Assembly (NCBI GenBank): GCA_002733905.1
Contig: NVXK01000008.1
Location: forward strand, 106,358 to 163,051
Direction of reading: 5' to 3'
DNA length: 56,694 nt
Origin: Robiginitomaculum sp.
Lineage (GTDB): Bacteria; Pseudomonadota; Alphaproteobacteria; Caulobacterales; Maricaulaceae
Shown in pieces: positions 41,668 to 51,342 of the stretch; positions within the stretch are counted from its first letter, which is position 1; every line of letters starts with the position of its first letter. The notes beneath the pieces are model-generated. The model was not told the DNA's origin and did no database searches. It saw only the letters and a program-made list of their open reading frames with translations. The position numbers were made by a program, and so were the translations under genes.

Positions 41668-42759
41668 ATGGCACATACTCCATCTGTAGATTCTCAAGAC
41701 AACGCGAAAAATGACCCTGAAGACGGTTTAACCAAGCGGCATGCATTTGTCATTGCGACGATGATGATGTTTGCCATGTTGACCTTTCTTATTGCCTTCA
41801 CCGTCATCGGCTATAGTATTTTTAAATACCGTTACATCAATGATGGCCCTCTGGAAAATGAAACTGTATTCGAGATAAATAGAGGGGCAGGTCTCTCGAC
41901 TATTGCTGCAAACCTTGAAGCTCAAGGTGTGATTAGTCGTAAAAACATCTTTAAAATTTTTGTGAAATTTGATGGTGGCGAGACAAGTCTGAAAGCTGGG
42001 GAATATGCTATTCCTGCACAGGCGAGCATGCAGGACGTGTATGAAATTTTGCAAAATGGGCAAGCTATTTTATATCCATTTACGGTCGCCGAAGGTTTAA
42101 CGAGCGCACAAATTTTACGCCAGATCAGCAAATATGAAGGCCTCGGCGGTATAGTGCCTGCAAAAGTCGCGGAAGGAACGCTTCTGCCTGAAACCTATAT
42201 GTTACCCAAAACAATGTCTAAAGTGGAATTGATCGCAAAAATGCGCCAAGCACAAACCAAGGCTTTAGATGAATTGTGGGAAGGCCGTGCTAAGGGGCTG
42301 CCGATTAAAACTAAACAAGACGCTTTGATATTGGCCTCTATTGTTGAAAAAGAAACGGGTCAAACGTCCGAGCGTGAACGCGTTGCAGGTGTGTTTATCA
42401 ACCGTTTGAACAAAGGCATGCGGCTCGAATCTGATCCAACGATTATTTACGGTATATCTGGTGGGGAAAAACTTGGACGTGGACTTCGCCGTTCTGAAAT
42501 AGACCGCAAGACAGATTGGAATACGTATCAAATTGATGGCTTACCGATCACTGCAATTTGTAATCCGGGACGAGCGGCAATTGCGGCTGTCTTAAATCCT
42601 GCGCGTACCAAAGATATTTTCTTTGTTGCTGATGGTACGGGCGGACATGTTTTTGCGACCAATTTACGTGACCATATTAATAATGTGAATAAATGGCGCA
42701 AGATTGAACGTGCGCGGAAGAAAGCTCGCAAGGCAGCTAACAAGAAAGCGAACCCATAA
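41668..42759 (+). CDS. mltG: Endolytic transglycosylase MltG
   Basis: 363 residues. A cytoplasmic N-terminus, one membrane span (about 28-50) and the YceG domain. FTVAEGLTSAQILRQIS, LLPETYMLPKTMS and ASIVEKETGQTSERERVAGVFINRLNKGMRLESDPTIIYG (with the catalytic glutamate in VEKET) are diagnostic. It cleaves nascent glycan strands in the membrane plane and is thought to terminate their synthesis. The C-terminus is Lys/Arg-rich. It overlaps yicC by one base (TAATG). Confidence 0.95.
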   Translation: MAHTPSVDSQDNAKNDPEDGLTKRHAFVIATMMMFAMLTFLIAFTVIGYSIFKYRYINDGPLENETVFEINRGAGLSTIAANLEAQGVISRKNIFKIFVKFDGGETSLKAGEYAIPAQASMQDVYEILQNGQAILYPFTVAEGLTSAQILRQISKYEGLGGIVPAKVAEGTLLPETYMLPKTMSKVELIAKMRQAQTKALDELWEGRAKGLPIKTKQDALILASIVEKETGQTSERERVAGVFINRLNKGMRLESDPTIIYGISGGEKLGRGLRRSEIDRKTDWNTYQIDGLPITAICNPGRAAIAAVLNPARTKDIFFVADGTGGHVFATNLRDHINNVNKWRKIERARKKARKAANKKANP

Positions 42760-43640
42760 TGACCATAATGAGCATGACAGGTTATGGGCGCGTCGAGGGG
42801 CAATTTAAAGACTGGTCTTGGGTATGGGAAGTGCGTTCTGTAAATGGGAAATCATTGGATTCACGTTTACGCTTACCGCCTGGTTTTGAGAATCTTGATC
42901 CTCAAATTCGCAAACAAATTGCGAGCAAACTTAATCGTGGCAATTTGCAAATTAGCCTGACGATGAATACAGTCGCTGGGGCAAATGCTTATAAAATCAA
43001 TCATGAATGGCTTGAAACTCTTATTGTCGAGGGTAAAAAAGTTGCTGAAAAAAACTATGTTAAACCTGCGACGCTTGATGGTTTGTACCGTGTGTACGGG
43101 GTGATTACAGAACAGACGGAGCAGGCGTCCGATCCGCGTTTGAAAAAACGTAATGACGCTTTGTTGAAAAGCCTGAATGTGATGTTGGTTGCACTGGTCA
43201 AAGCCCGTCGCACAGAGGGTGATGCCTTGGCTATTATTTTAAGTGAATGTGTACGTGCGTTTGAAAAGCTTTGCAAAGCTGCACGTAAATGCGACGGAGC
43301 GCAGGCAAAACAGATCAAGAAGAAATATGTGGCTAAATTGGGCGAACTTCTGGCCGACAAAGTATCAGAAGAAAAACTACTGCAAGAGATCGCAATTTTG
43401 GCTGTGAAAGCTGATGTGCGTGAGGAACTTGACCGTTTAGACGCCCATATCGCACAGGCGAAATCTCTGATTATCAAAGGGTCTCCGATTGGTCGTAAAA
43501 TTGACTTTTTATCGCAAGAATTTATTCGCGAGATCAATACGATGTGCTCGAAATCTACGGATATCGAACTGACTCAGATCGGGCTTGAAATGAAAAGCTT
43601 GATTGAACAATTCAGAGAGCAGGCTGCGAATGTCGAATAA
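42759..43640 (+). CDS. yicC: YicC family endoribonuclease
   Basis: 293 residues. The family opening MSMTGYGRVEGQFKDWSWVWEVRSVNGKSLDSRLRLP and the C-terminal segment GRKIDFLSQEFIREINTMCSKSTDIELTQIGLEMKSLIEQFREQ are almost textbook. YicC proteins are endoribonucleases acting on small RNAs and mRNA. The first ATG (42759) overlaps the mltG stop; the ATG at 42768 gives the usual N-terminus and is an equally likely start. The end overlaps gmk by 11 bases, the common yicC-gmk pairing. Confidence 0.94.
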   Translation: MTIMSMTGYGRVEGQFKDWSWVWEVRSVNGKSLDSRLRLPPGFENLDPQIRKQIASKLNRGNLQISLTMNTVAGANAYKINHEWLETLIVEGKKVAEKNYVKPATLDGLYRVYGVITEQTEQASDPRLKKRNDALLKSLNVMLVALVKARRTEGDALAIILSECVRAFEKLCKAARKCDGAQAKQIKKKYVAKLGELLADKVSEEKLLQEIAILAVKADVREELDRLDAHIAQAKSLIIKGSPIGRKIDFLSQEFIREINTMCSKSTDIELTQIGLEMKSLIEQFREQAANVE

Positions 43641-44286
43641 AGCTGATCTACAAAATATGAAAGCAAAACGCCGTGGTTTGATGGTAGTGCTGTCTTCACC
43701 ATCAGGGGCAGGCAAAAGTACATTGACGCGACGTCTGCTCAAAGAGAATGTGAATATGACAATGTCTGTTTCTGCCACAACGCGCTCGCCGCGTACGGGT
43801 GAAAAAGACGGCGTGGATTATTTCTTCGTTGAGAAAGACAATTTTGTCGACATGATTGAAAACGAAGAGTTTCTTGAGCACGCCAAAGTGTTTGATAATT
43901 ATTACGGTACACCACGTGGCCCTGTAGAAGCGGCATTGATGGACGGTAAAGACGTTATTTTCGATATTGATTGGCAGGGTGCACAACAGCTTACGCAGGC
44001 GGCCAGTGACGACCTTGTTAAAATATTCATCCTACCGCCGAGTAAGCGCGAGCTTGAAAGCCGTCTGCATAGCCGCGCCCAAGACAGTGACGAGGTGATT
44101 GCAAAACGTATGGCCAAGTCAGAGGCGGAAATCAGCCATTGGGCCGAATATGATTATGTGATTGTCAATGATGATCTGGATGTCGCTATGGAAGAACTTC
44201 GTACCATTATTGCGAGTGAACGCATGGCGCGCCGTCGTCAGCTCTGGCTCAGTTCATTTGTCAAACAACTTACCCAAGGTGGGTAG
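43630..44286 (+). CDS. gmk: Guanylate kinase
   Basis: 218 residues from the ATG at 43630, inside the last codons of yicC. It phosphorylates GMP to GDP. The P-loop SSPSGAGKST is at about 22-31, followed by SVSATTRSPRTGEKDGVDYFFV, the GMP-binding Tyr in YYGTPRGPVEAAL, and DIDWQGAQQL. Upstream in-frame ATG 43603 would lie deeper in yicC and is rejected. The TAG stop abuts the rsmA stop on the other strand with no base between. Confidence 0.95.
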   Translation: MSNKADLQNMKAKRRGLMVVLSSPSGAGKSTLTRRLLKENVNMTMSVSATTRSPRTGEKDGVDYFFVEKDNFVDMIENEEFLEHAKVFDNYYGTPRGPVEAALMDGKDVIFDIDWQGAQQLTQAASDDLVKIFILPPSKRELESRLHSRAQDSDEVIAKRMAKSEAEISHWAEYDYVIVNDDLDVAMEELRTIIASERMARRRQLWLSSFVKQLTQGG

Positions 44287-45135
44287 CTATTTGTCGCGCG
44301 TTTTGTCTCGGATTACATTTGCGAGGGCGTGAAACTTATGAATTTCAAGGGTTTCAGGGCGTAAGCTATGTTCGATTTCGGCGGCGTCTAACCAATCTTC
44401 TACCTCTATGCTAAAATCTTTAGCCAGAGGTTTTAGGGATTTACGCAACATTTTACGGCGTTGTCCGAAGGCCGAAGCGGTAATACGTGCCAGTAGTTTT
44501 AGGTCGGGATAGCGTTTGTCTTGTGGCAAAATATCGAGAACGATAACGGCGCTATCTACTTTTGGTGGTGGTGTAAAGGCGCTTGCTGGGACTTCAAACG
44601 CAATATGTGTTTGTGCGACAGATTGTGCAAGGACAGCGAGGCGGCCATAGGCTTTGGTGCTTGGTTTAGCGGCCAGACGTTCGGCGACTTCTTTTTGTAA
44701 CATTATGACCATACGGTCCCAGAATATAGGATTGGCACTTAGCCAGTTTATGACAAGTTTCGTGCCGACATTATATGGCAAATTGGCGCAAACGCGCATA
44801 GGACGAACATCACTGAGTGCGGCAAGGTCGATTTTGAGAGCGTCGCCCTCAATAATCGTAAGGCGGTCATCCGCAACATTGGCGATTTGTTGCAAGACGG
44901 GTAGAAAACGTGGGTCTTTTTCTACAACGACGACTTGCTTTGTATTTGCATTGAGGAGCGAACGGGTCAAGCCGCCGGGGCCAGGGCCAATCTCTGCTAT
45001 AAAATCATGAGGTGCGGCGAGACGCGCGATTTTATCGGTCAGGTTTAAATCGAGTAAAAAATGCTGACCTAGGCCTTTTTTTGCAAACAAATCATGTGCT
45101 TTGAGGACTGCGGTGAGGGAGGGTAAATTGTTCAT
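44287..45135 (-). CDS. rsmA: 16S rRNA dimethyladenosine transferase
   Basis: 282 residues. It dimethylates two adjacent adenines near the 3' end of 16S rRNA. The opening FAKKGLGQHFLLD, the SAM-binding AEIGPGPGGLTRSLL, and the catalytic NLPYNVGTKLV motif are clear; GQRRKMLRKSLKPL near residue 230 is typical. The start overlaps the pdxA stop by ATGA. Convergent with gmk: the two stop codons form the palindrome TAGCTA. Confidence 0.96.
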   Translation of the reverse strand: MNNLPSLTAVLKAHDLFAKKGLGQHFLLDLNLTDKIARLAAPHDFIAEIGPGPGGLTRSLLNANTKQVVVVEKDPRFLPVLQQIANVADDRLTIIEGDALKIDLAALSDVRPMRVCANLPYNVGTKLVINWLSANPIFWDRMVIMLQKEVAERLAAKPSTKAYGRLAVLAQSVAQTHIAFEVPASAFTPPPKVDSAVIVLDILPQDKRYPDLKLLARITASAFGQRRKMLRKSLKPLAKDFSIEVEDWLDAAEIEHSLRPETLEIHKFHALANVIRDKTRDK

Positions 45136-46154
45136 GCTGTTGTTTCTTGTCTTTTTTGACTCATGGTTTTTGCGAGTTTTATGGCGGCGATTAGGCTGTC
45201 TGGACGTGCGTTGCCTTGACCTGCAATGCCAAAGGCTGTGCCGTGATCTGGTGAAGTGCGAATGATGGGAAGGCCAAGTGTTGTATTGACACCGCCGTGG
45301 AAATCGAGGGTTTTGACAGGGATAAGTCCTTGGTCATGATACATGGCAAGGACGCCGTCATAATTTTCGCGGGCTTCTTCATGAAAAAGTGTATCAGCGC
45401 TTTGCGGGTCTGTGATCTGAATGCCCTCTGCGCGTAATTGCGCGGCTGCGGGTATGAGAATGTCGATTTCTTCTTTGCCGAGAGCGCCGTTTTCCCCAGC
45501 ATGGGGGTTGAGCCCTGTCATTGAAATTCTTGGATTGGTGATGCCCAAATCTATGGCCAATGCTCCGTGCAGGACACGCGCTGTTTGTAGCACATTTTCG
45601 CGCGTGAGGGCGTTTGGCACATCTTTGAGCGCGATATGTATGGTGGCAAGAGCGACACGTAAATTTTTGGCGCTCAGCATCATAACGGGGCCGCGTGGAT
45701 AGGGCGGCGTAACTGATTTGGTTAGCTCTGCTAAATATTCCGTATGACCGGGGAATGTGAAACCAGCTTTGTAGAGAATGTCTTTGGCAATCGGGTTTGT
45801 GACAATTGCACTTGCGCGACCGTCAAGGCAAAATTGTACAGCCATTTCTATCGAACCTGTTATCGCAGGCGCAGCCGCCTCATTTGGTTGGCCAATGATG
45901 ACAGGTGGACACTTGATTGGTAAAACAGGGAGGGCGTTTGGAAAGACGGACGCGGCGTGTGCCGGTGTTTTGATTATTTGTACATTCTCATAATGGCTCG
46001 GGTCGCCAATAATGAAAAAAGTGAGATCTTTATCACCTTTGAGGTTTTTCCATGCTTTGTTTGTTATCTCTGGGCCAATCCCTGCAGGATCGCCCATAGT
46101 GAGCGCGAGAGGCGCATTTGATGCGCCGCGTGTGCGTTGGTTAACGGGTGACAA
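45132..46154 (-). CDS. pdxA: 4-hydroxythreonine-4-phosphate dehydrogenase
   Basis: 340 residues. It oxidises 4-phosphohydroxy-L-threonine in pyridoxal phosphate synthesis. LTMGDPAGIGPEI opens the domain; TGLNPHAGENGALGKEEIDILIPA and AMYHDQGLIPVKTLDFHGGVN contain metal-binding histidines. No ATG fits well; the TTG at 46154 is chosen because AAAGG lies six bases upstream, and the start then overlaps surA by 14 bases. An ATG at 46241 would overlap surA by about 100 bases. The upstream surA and downstream rsmA form a conserved operon. Confidence 0.93.
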   Translation of the reverse strand: MSPVNQRTRGASNAPLALTMGDPAGIGPEITNKAWKNLKGDKDLTFFIIGDPSHYENVQIIKTPAHAASVFPNALPVLPIKCPPVIIGQPNEAAAPAITGSIEMAVQFCLDGRASAIVTNPIAKDILYKAGFTFPGHTEYLAELTKSVTPPYPRGPVMMLSAKNLRVALATIHIALKDVPNALTRENVLQTARVLHGALAIDLGITNPRISMTGLNPHAGENGALGKEEIDILIPAAAQLRAEGIQITDPQSADTLFHEEARENYDGVLAMYHDQGLIPVKTLDFHGGVNTTLGLPIIRTSPDHGTAFGIAGQGNARPDSLIAAIKLAKTMSQKRQETTA

Positions 46155-47391
46155 TCGTCGCCTTTCTACGTAAATCACGTAGATGACGTTTGGACGCTTG
46201 TGCTTCTTGTTGTCCAAGAAGGCGGTTTTCAACCTGATCACGGGTTGGAATGTTCGATCCTTTTACTGTACGCTCACAGACGGCGAGCGCGACAAGACCG
46301 CTTGGTGTCGTCATTGGCTCTGAAACATTACCAATATTTGTATTCGCAAGAAGAGCAAGAATATCTTCGGTGAGGTCGCCTGCTTTAATTTGTCCCATTG
46401 CATTTTGGCCAATGCCGCCAATGTCGCCAATGTCTTTGGCAATCGTGTCGCAAGTCTTAAAAGCTTCTGCTGCGGTTTTCATGGCAATACGGGCTTCTGG
46501 TAGTTTGCTTTCATCTTGGAACTGATAATTTATCTGTTTCAATGTATAAAATGTTTCGGATTTTGAGATACGTTTGTCAATCAGTGTAATGACATAGATA
46601 CCGCCGGGAACGGTAATCGGGGATGAAATTTTACCTTTATCCATTTCGATAATTGCTGTGTTGAGCTCTTCCCTTAGCTCGCCTTCGCGAATCCAGCCAA
46701 TATCGCCGCCTTTTGCGGCTGACGGTGCAGAGGAAAATTGACGGGCAAGCGTTTGAAACGGTGCACCTTGTTCTAATTGTTGGATCATTGCATTGGCACC
46801 TTGCAGTGCGCCATCCATGCCGCCAATGTCAGGGCTTGCCTCGATATAAATTTCTGCAATACGGTAGCTAGGTTTATTGGCAGTGGCTGAAATACGGTTG
46901 ATGGTTTCGTCAATTTGCGCGTCACTAATACGAATGCGATTGCCGTATAGTCCAGAGATAATGCGCTCCCACGCAATTTCTGAACGCACTTGATCTTGGA
47001 GTGTCGCAATAGAAATACCTGCGCCAGCAAGACGTTGAGCAAAATCTTCAACACTAATGCCATTGCGACTAATCAATTCCTGAACACCACGGTTTACAGC
47101 CGCATCAGAAATGGTTTGATCGTATTTTTTAGATTCTTGAATTTGTATTTTTTCATCGACAAGATTTTTCATCGCTTGGGCAATGACGCGACGCTGTGTT
47201 TCTTCATTTGGCTGAATGCCCTGTGTGGCCATCATAAACATTACGCGTTGACGCAAATCAAATGTGGTGATGACATCATCATTGACGACAGCAGCAATGC
47301 CGTGGGCTGTTTGGGCATTTGCATTATGTGCTAAAAAACTATTTGTGAGCGCAAGTGTGCATAGTAATGTTTTTGAAAAAAGATTTTTCAT
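46141..47391 (-). CDS. surA: Peptidyl-prolyl isomerase SurA, outer-membrane chaperone
   Basis: 416 residues. A signal peptide (about 5-26, ending AHNANA) precedes the SurA N-terminal chaperone domain (about 30-150), then a parvulin domain (about 170-280) with YRIAEIYIEA, FQTLARQFSSAPSAAKGGDIGWIREGEL and GGIYVITLIDKR. It has one clear parvulin domain where E. coli SurA has two. It escorts unfolded porins and LptD to the BAM complex, fitting its place after lptFG. The promoter may lie in the 100-base gap after lptG. Confidence 0.9.
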   Translation of the reverse strand: MKNLFSKTLLCTLALTNSFLAHNANAQTAHGIAAVVNDDVITTFDLRQRVMFMMATQGIQPNEETQRRVIAQAMKNLVDEKIQIQESKKYDQTISDAAVNRGVQELISRNGISVEDFAQRLAGAGISIATLQDQVRSEIAWERIISGLYGNRIRISDAQIDETINRISATANKPSYRIAEIYIEASPDIGGMDGALQGANAMIQQLEQGAPFQTLARQFSSAPSAAKGGDIGWIREGELREELNTAIIEMDKGKISSPITVPGGIYVITLIDKRISKSETFYTLKQINYQFQDESKLPEARIAMKTAAEAFKTCDTIAKDIGDIGGIGQNAMGQIKAGDLTEDILALLANTNIGNVSEPMTTPSGLVALAVCERTVKGSNIPTRDQVENRLLGQQEAQASKRHLRDLRRKATIVTR

Positions 47392-47493
47392 TCCGAAATC
47401 CTATATAATATTCGGGCTAAACATAGGGATTTTTGGCATAAAGGCAATCAAACACTTCACATGATTACCAATTTTCAATCTTTGGTTTTTTTA

Positions 47494-48591
47494 TTAACCG
47501 TCTTCAATTTTCGAAAGAGTGGCTAGGCCTAAAAACAAGACAAAAATGGGGATAGCCCATGCGGCAAGAATAGGGGGGAGAGTACCTGTTTCGCCGAACG
47601 CACTGATCATATTATCAATAAAATACACACCAAAACCGAGGCCTGCACCTGCGATCAATAGCCGTAATGTTCCGCCTGATCTGGACATATTAAGGGATGC
47701 GCATGCGGCAATGACGGCCATTGCAATCAGGGATATGGGCAAGGAAAGAAGCCTATGAAATTGCATGATGAGTGGAATAGGTGAAAACCCAGATTTCTTG
47801 GCATGAGCAATTTCGGAAGGCAGTTTCCAAAATGGAGGGTTTTTATTATTTTGGGAGTGGGTGCGGAGGGTTTCCCAATTAATACGTGTTTCTTTGGAGA
47901 GGACGTGGAAATATTCACTTGGTTCTCCGTCTTGGTTTATTGTGACTTCTCTAAGAAGCCAATACCTGTTTTTTAAAAGTTCTGCACTTTTTGCGTCATA
48001 GCGGGTTGTAAACCTTGTCAGTCCATTCGTATCAAAATTGGAATAAAAAAATGTCACGTCATACAATGTGTGTGCTGAAATGTCCGCAGATTTTGCATAG
48101 ATAGAAACATAGCCATTTTTCACAGCCTCACGGAGCCAGATATTTGATTGAATGCTATCTTGTGCACTCTCATTCGTGATGTTGTGTATTGTTATGTCGT
48201 ATTTTCGTGACGTAAATGAGGCCAAGGGGCTAAAAGCTGTTGCCCATACGATACCGATGAGGCCTGTTACAAAAATAGCTGGTTTTAAAAAACGCCATGC
48301 GGAGAGCCCCGCTGCGCGCATAATAATGATCTCGGAATGTTTGTTAAGGGAGGACAATGCCCCCATCACGCCAAATAAGACAACGAAGGGTATGGTTTTA
48401 TCTACTAATTGTGGCGCGTTTAAAACGGTGATATAGAGAATTGTCACCATGGAGGCGTTCGCTTCTGAGTCGAGATTGCGAGAGGCTTCAACAAAATCAA
48501 TCAGCATGATGATACTCGTGATAATTGCGAATGCGACGAGAATACTAAAGAAAATTTTGCGCGCAATATAAAGATTGAGTGTCGAAAACAT
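47494..48591 (-). CDS. lptG: LPS export permease LptG
   Basis: 365 residues. Six membrane spans, three at each end, flank a beta-rich periplasmic domain, as in LptF/LptG (YjgP/YjgQ). The N-terminus LYIARKIFFSILVAFAII and SSLNKHSEIIIMRAAGLSAWRFLKPAI are family features. With LptF and the ATPase LptB (not in the window) it extracts LPS from the inner membrane. The ATG at 48591 overlaps the lptF stop (TGATG); a start at 48663 inside lptF is rejected. Confidence 0.94.
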   Translation of the reverse strand: MFSTLNLYIARKIFFSILVAFAIITSIIMLIDFVEASRNLDSEANASMVTILYITVLNAPQLVDKTIPFVVLFGVMGALSSLNKHSEIIIMRAAGLSAWRFLKPAIFVTGLIGIVWATAFSPLASFTSRKYDITIHNITNESAQDSIQSNIWLREAVKNGYVSIYAKSADISAHTLYDVTFFYSNFDTNGLTRFTTRYDAKSAELLKNRYWLLREVTINQDGEPSEYFHVLSKETRINWETLRTHSQNNKNPPFWKLPSEIAHAKKSGFSPIPLIMQFHRLLSLPISLIAMAVIAACASLNMSRSGGTLRLLIAGAGLGFGVYFIDNMISAFGETGTLPPILAAWAIPIFVLFLGLATLSKIEDG

Positions 48592-49718
48592 CAGGTTTTC
48601 CTTCTTTGTAAAAAAGGAATACGCAAAATAGTTTTGGCACGACGTTTGTTGAGTAAATACCATATGGACACTGCACTGACACTTATTGGCACAAAATATT
48701 GCATGGCATTTAAGGACGGATCGCTTTCGGCTGCGGACGCGAGGCCAAAACCAATGAGGCGAATGAAAAACCCCAAGGCGGCAGCGAGTGCGATTTTCTT
48801 TCCATATCCAAGCTTTTGATGCTCTCCGCGTACAAGGAAAGCCAATGCGAGGAGTACGAGGGCAATGTTATAAAGCGGTGTTGCTAGTCGTGCATGGGCC
48901 TCGGCGTAATACTCATTTTCTTTTTTCTTGGGGCGGTATTCATTTGGATCAGGATAAAATAATTCGTGTAAATATCTATCTGAAGTTTTGAGGTGTAAAA
49001 TTGGATCAACTGTTAAAATCGCACTCAAATCATGAGTTGTCGTATCAAAGTCGATCACTTCCATCATACCGTTTTTGAGAATGCGGTGAGTATTGCCATT
49101 AAACAAAGTGAAACTCGTTTTTCCATTGGCCGAGCTAATAAGGCCTTCTTGTGCAATATAGGTAACAGGAATTTCTGAACTGCGTTCGTCGTAAATGAGA
49201 ACATCTTTCATGCGCCCTGATGGGGCAATCTCACTTGTATAAATGGTAAGTCCTGCCGTGGGCTGATTGAATTCTCCTGGGCGAACCATGCGAGAGGCAA
49301 TATCTGTTTTTACCTCAAGAAGGGCTTTGCGCATTTGTCGAAATGAATAGGGCTGTACAAAAAGATTTATGATAAGGTGGGCTATCAGTGCGTATGTGGC
49401 AATGCGGAGAGCTGGCGATGCAATCTGCCATGGGCTGAAACCGGATGCCTTTGTCACGACAAGTTCGCTATCTACATTCAAGCGGTTGAGCGCGTAAAGC
49501 ATGGCCATAAATACAGCGAGCGGCATGATGATTGAAAATAATTGTGGCAGGGCAAGGATGGTAATATAAAAGAATGTGGTTGCAGATTGTCTGTTTTCAA
49601 CGATTAAATCAATGGTCGAGAGACTTTGTGTAAGTAAGGCCAATAGAGACAGGGCTCCTAATGATAGGAGTATTGGCGTTAAACTCTGACGCAGGAAATA
49701 TTTTTGAATAAGTTTCAT
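48591..49718 (-). CDS. lptF: LPS export permease LptF
   Basis: 375 residues, same topology as LptG. RQSLTPILLSLGALSLLALLTQSLSTIDLIV at the N-terminus, RLNVDSELVVTKASGFSPWQIASPALRIA, and QPYSFRQMRKALLEVKTDIASRMVRPGEF are typical of LptF. It is the first gene of lptF-lptG-(surA-pdxA-rsmA). It diverges from pepA across 128 bases, which contain the dyad TATTGT-TAGTT-ACAATA (49741-49757). Confidence 0.94.
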   Translation of the reverse strand: MKLIQKYFLRQSLTPILLSLGALSLLALLTQSLSTIDLIVENRQSATTFFYITILALPQLFSIIMPLAVFMAMLYALNRLNVDSELVVTKASGFSPWQIASPALRIATYALIAHLIINLFVQPYSFRQMRKALLEVKTDIASRMVRPGEFNQPTAGLTIYTSEIAPSGRMKDVLIYDERSSEIPVTYIAQEGLISSANGKTSFTLFNGNTHRILKNGMMEVIDFDTTTHDLSAILTVDPILHLKTSDRYLHELFYPDPNEYRPKKKENEYYAEAHARLATPLYNIALVLLALAFLVRGEHQKLGYGKKIALAAALGFFIRLIGFGLASAAESDPSLNAMQYFVPISVSAVSIWYLLNKRRAKTILRIPFLQRRKT

Positions 49719-49846
49719 TGCGCCTCATAGTTTGATTGCGTATTGTTAGTTACAATATATTGAGTCTTGTACCTATGTGATTTTACGAACACGACAAAGT
49801 TGTAAAGTATTGAAACCGATAAGCAAACCATAATTGGAGAATCTAC

Positions 49847-51331
49847 GTGAAAGTTAGTTTTATTAGTCCTGAAATTACTGATGGGCATTTGAAGTCTGTT
49901 GTTGTTCTACCTGTCTTTAAAAAAGCGGAATTGTCGGCTTCTTATAAGGCTTATGACAAGCTATCAGGTATGCAAATTTCTGCGAGTGCCAAAGCAGGTG
50001 GTGTTGATGGTAGCGCTGGTAAAGACTTTCAAATCCTTGGGCCTAAAGGCACAAAGACGAACCGAATTTTTGTAACAGGTTGTGGTGGCCTTGACGGGTT
50101 TGATAGCGAGAATTTTGGCGCGCGTGTTGTAAAAACATTGCTTATGAGCGGCGAGACGACGCTTGTTCTTCAAATGGATGGTTTCGATTTTACACCCGTT
50201 GACGCGGCACGTGCCGCGCTTGGAGCGGTTTTGGCATCATACCGTTTTGATAAATACCGCACGAAATTACCTGCATCCAAAAAACCGTCACTGAAAAATA
50301 TTAAAATTGCGGTAGAAAACCCTGCGAAAGCACGTGCGGCCTATAAAAACTTCTACGGCCCTGTTGCCGAAGGCACATTGCTTGCGCGTGATTTGGTGAT
50401 GGAACCTGCTAACAAGCTATATCCAAAGTCGTATGCGGCACGTATCAAAAAGATGGAATCCCTTGGTTTGAAAGTCGAGATTTTAGGCGAGAAGCGTATG
50501 AAAGCGCTTGGCATGGGGGCTTTGTTAGGGGTTGGCCTTGGGAGTCCCCGCGAATCACAGCTTGTCATCATGAAATGGAATGGTGGTAAAAAAGGTGATC
50601 AACCTGTTTGTCTCGTTGGTAAAGGTGTGACCTTTGATACGGGTGGTATTTCACTTAAGCCTGGTGCAGGCATGTGGGATATGAAGGGGGATATGGGGGG
50701 CTCTGCCGCCGTTGTTGGCGCGATGCATGCGATTGCGAGCCGTAATGCGAAAGCCAATGTTATTGGCATTGTCGGCCTTGTTGAAAATATGCCAGATGGT
50801 TTGGCGCAAAATCCGGGTGATATTGTTACCTCTATGTCGGGTCAAACGATTGAAGTGCAAAATACAGACGCCGAAGGTCGTTTGGTGCTGTGTGACGCGC
50901 TTTGGTACGCCAAAGAGAAATACAATCCCAAAGCCATGGTCAATCTTGCGACGCTTACAGGCGCTATTCTTATGGCGCTTGGTCATGAATATGCAGGCGT
51001 GTTCTCTAACTCTGACGAGATCGCAGGGCAGCTTGATAAAGCAGCGGCAAATTCTAGCGAAAAAGTGTGGCGCATGCCCCTCGATCCTGCATTTGACAAA
51101 CTTATTGATAGCCCGAATGCGGATATGAAAAATATCGGTGGTCGTTTGGCTGGTTCAATTACGGCGGCGCAATTCTTACAACGTTTTGTTGGTGATGTGC
51201 CGTGGGCGCATATTGATATTGCGGGTACGGCATGGAAAGCCAGTAGCAAAGATCCGCGTGAACCTGCGTGGGCAACAGGGTATGGCGCGCGTTTGATGAA
51301 TAGATGGGTTGCTGATAATTTTGAAGGTTAG
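49847..51331 (+). CDS. pepA: Leucyl aminopeptidase
   Basis: 494 residues, M17 family. A variable N-terminal domain (1-165) precedes the catalytic domain with two-metal ligands in GKGVTFDTGGISLKPGAGM, WDMKGDMGGSAAVVGAM and the signature NTDAEGRLVL. It releases N-terminal amino acids from peptides in the cytoplasm; some relatives also bind DNA. The start is a GTG with TTGGAGA seven bases upstream. holC follows after 11 bases, a common alphaproteobacterial arrangement. Confidence 0.95.
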   Translation: MKVSFISPEITDGHLKSVVVLPVFKKAELSASYKAYDKLSGMQISASAKAGGVDGSAGKDFQILGPKGTKTNRIFVTGCGGLDGFDSENFGARVVKTLLMSGETTLVLQMDGFDFTPVDAARAALGAVLASYRFDKYRTKLPASKKPSLKNIKIAVENPAKARAAYKNFYGPVAEGTLLARDLVMEPANKLYPKSYAARIKKMESLGLKVEILGEKRMKALGMGALLGVGLGSPRESQLVIMKWNGGKKGDQPVCLVGKGVTFDTGGISLKPGAGMWDMKGDMGGSAAVVGAMHAIASRNAKANVIGIVGLVENMPDGLAQNPGDIVTSMSGQTIEVQNTDAEGRLVLCDALWYAKEKYNPKAMVNLATLTGAILMALGHEYAGVFSNSDEIAGQLDKAAANSSEKVWRMPLDPAFDKLIDSPNADMKNIGGRLAGSITAAQFLQRFVGDVPWAHIDIAGTAWKASSKDPREPAWATGYGARLMNRWVADNFEG

Positions 51332-51342
51332 TTGTAAGGACT

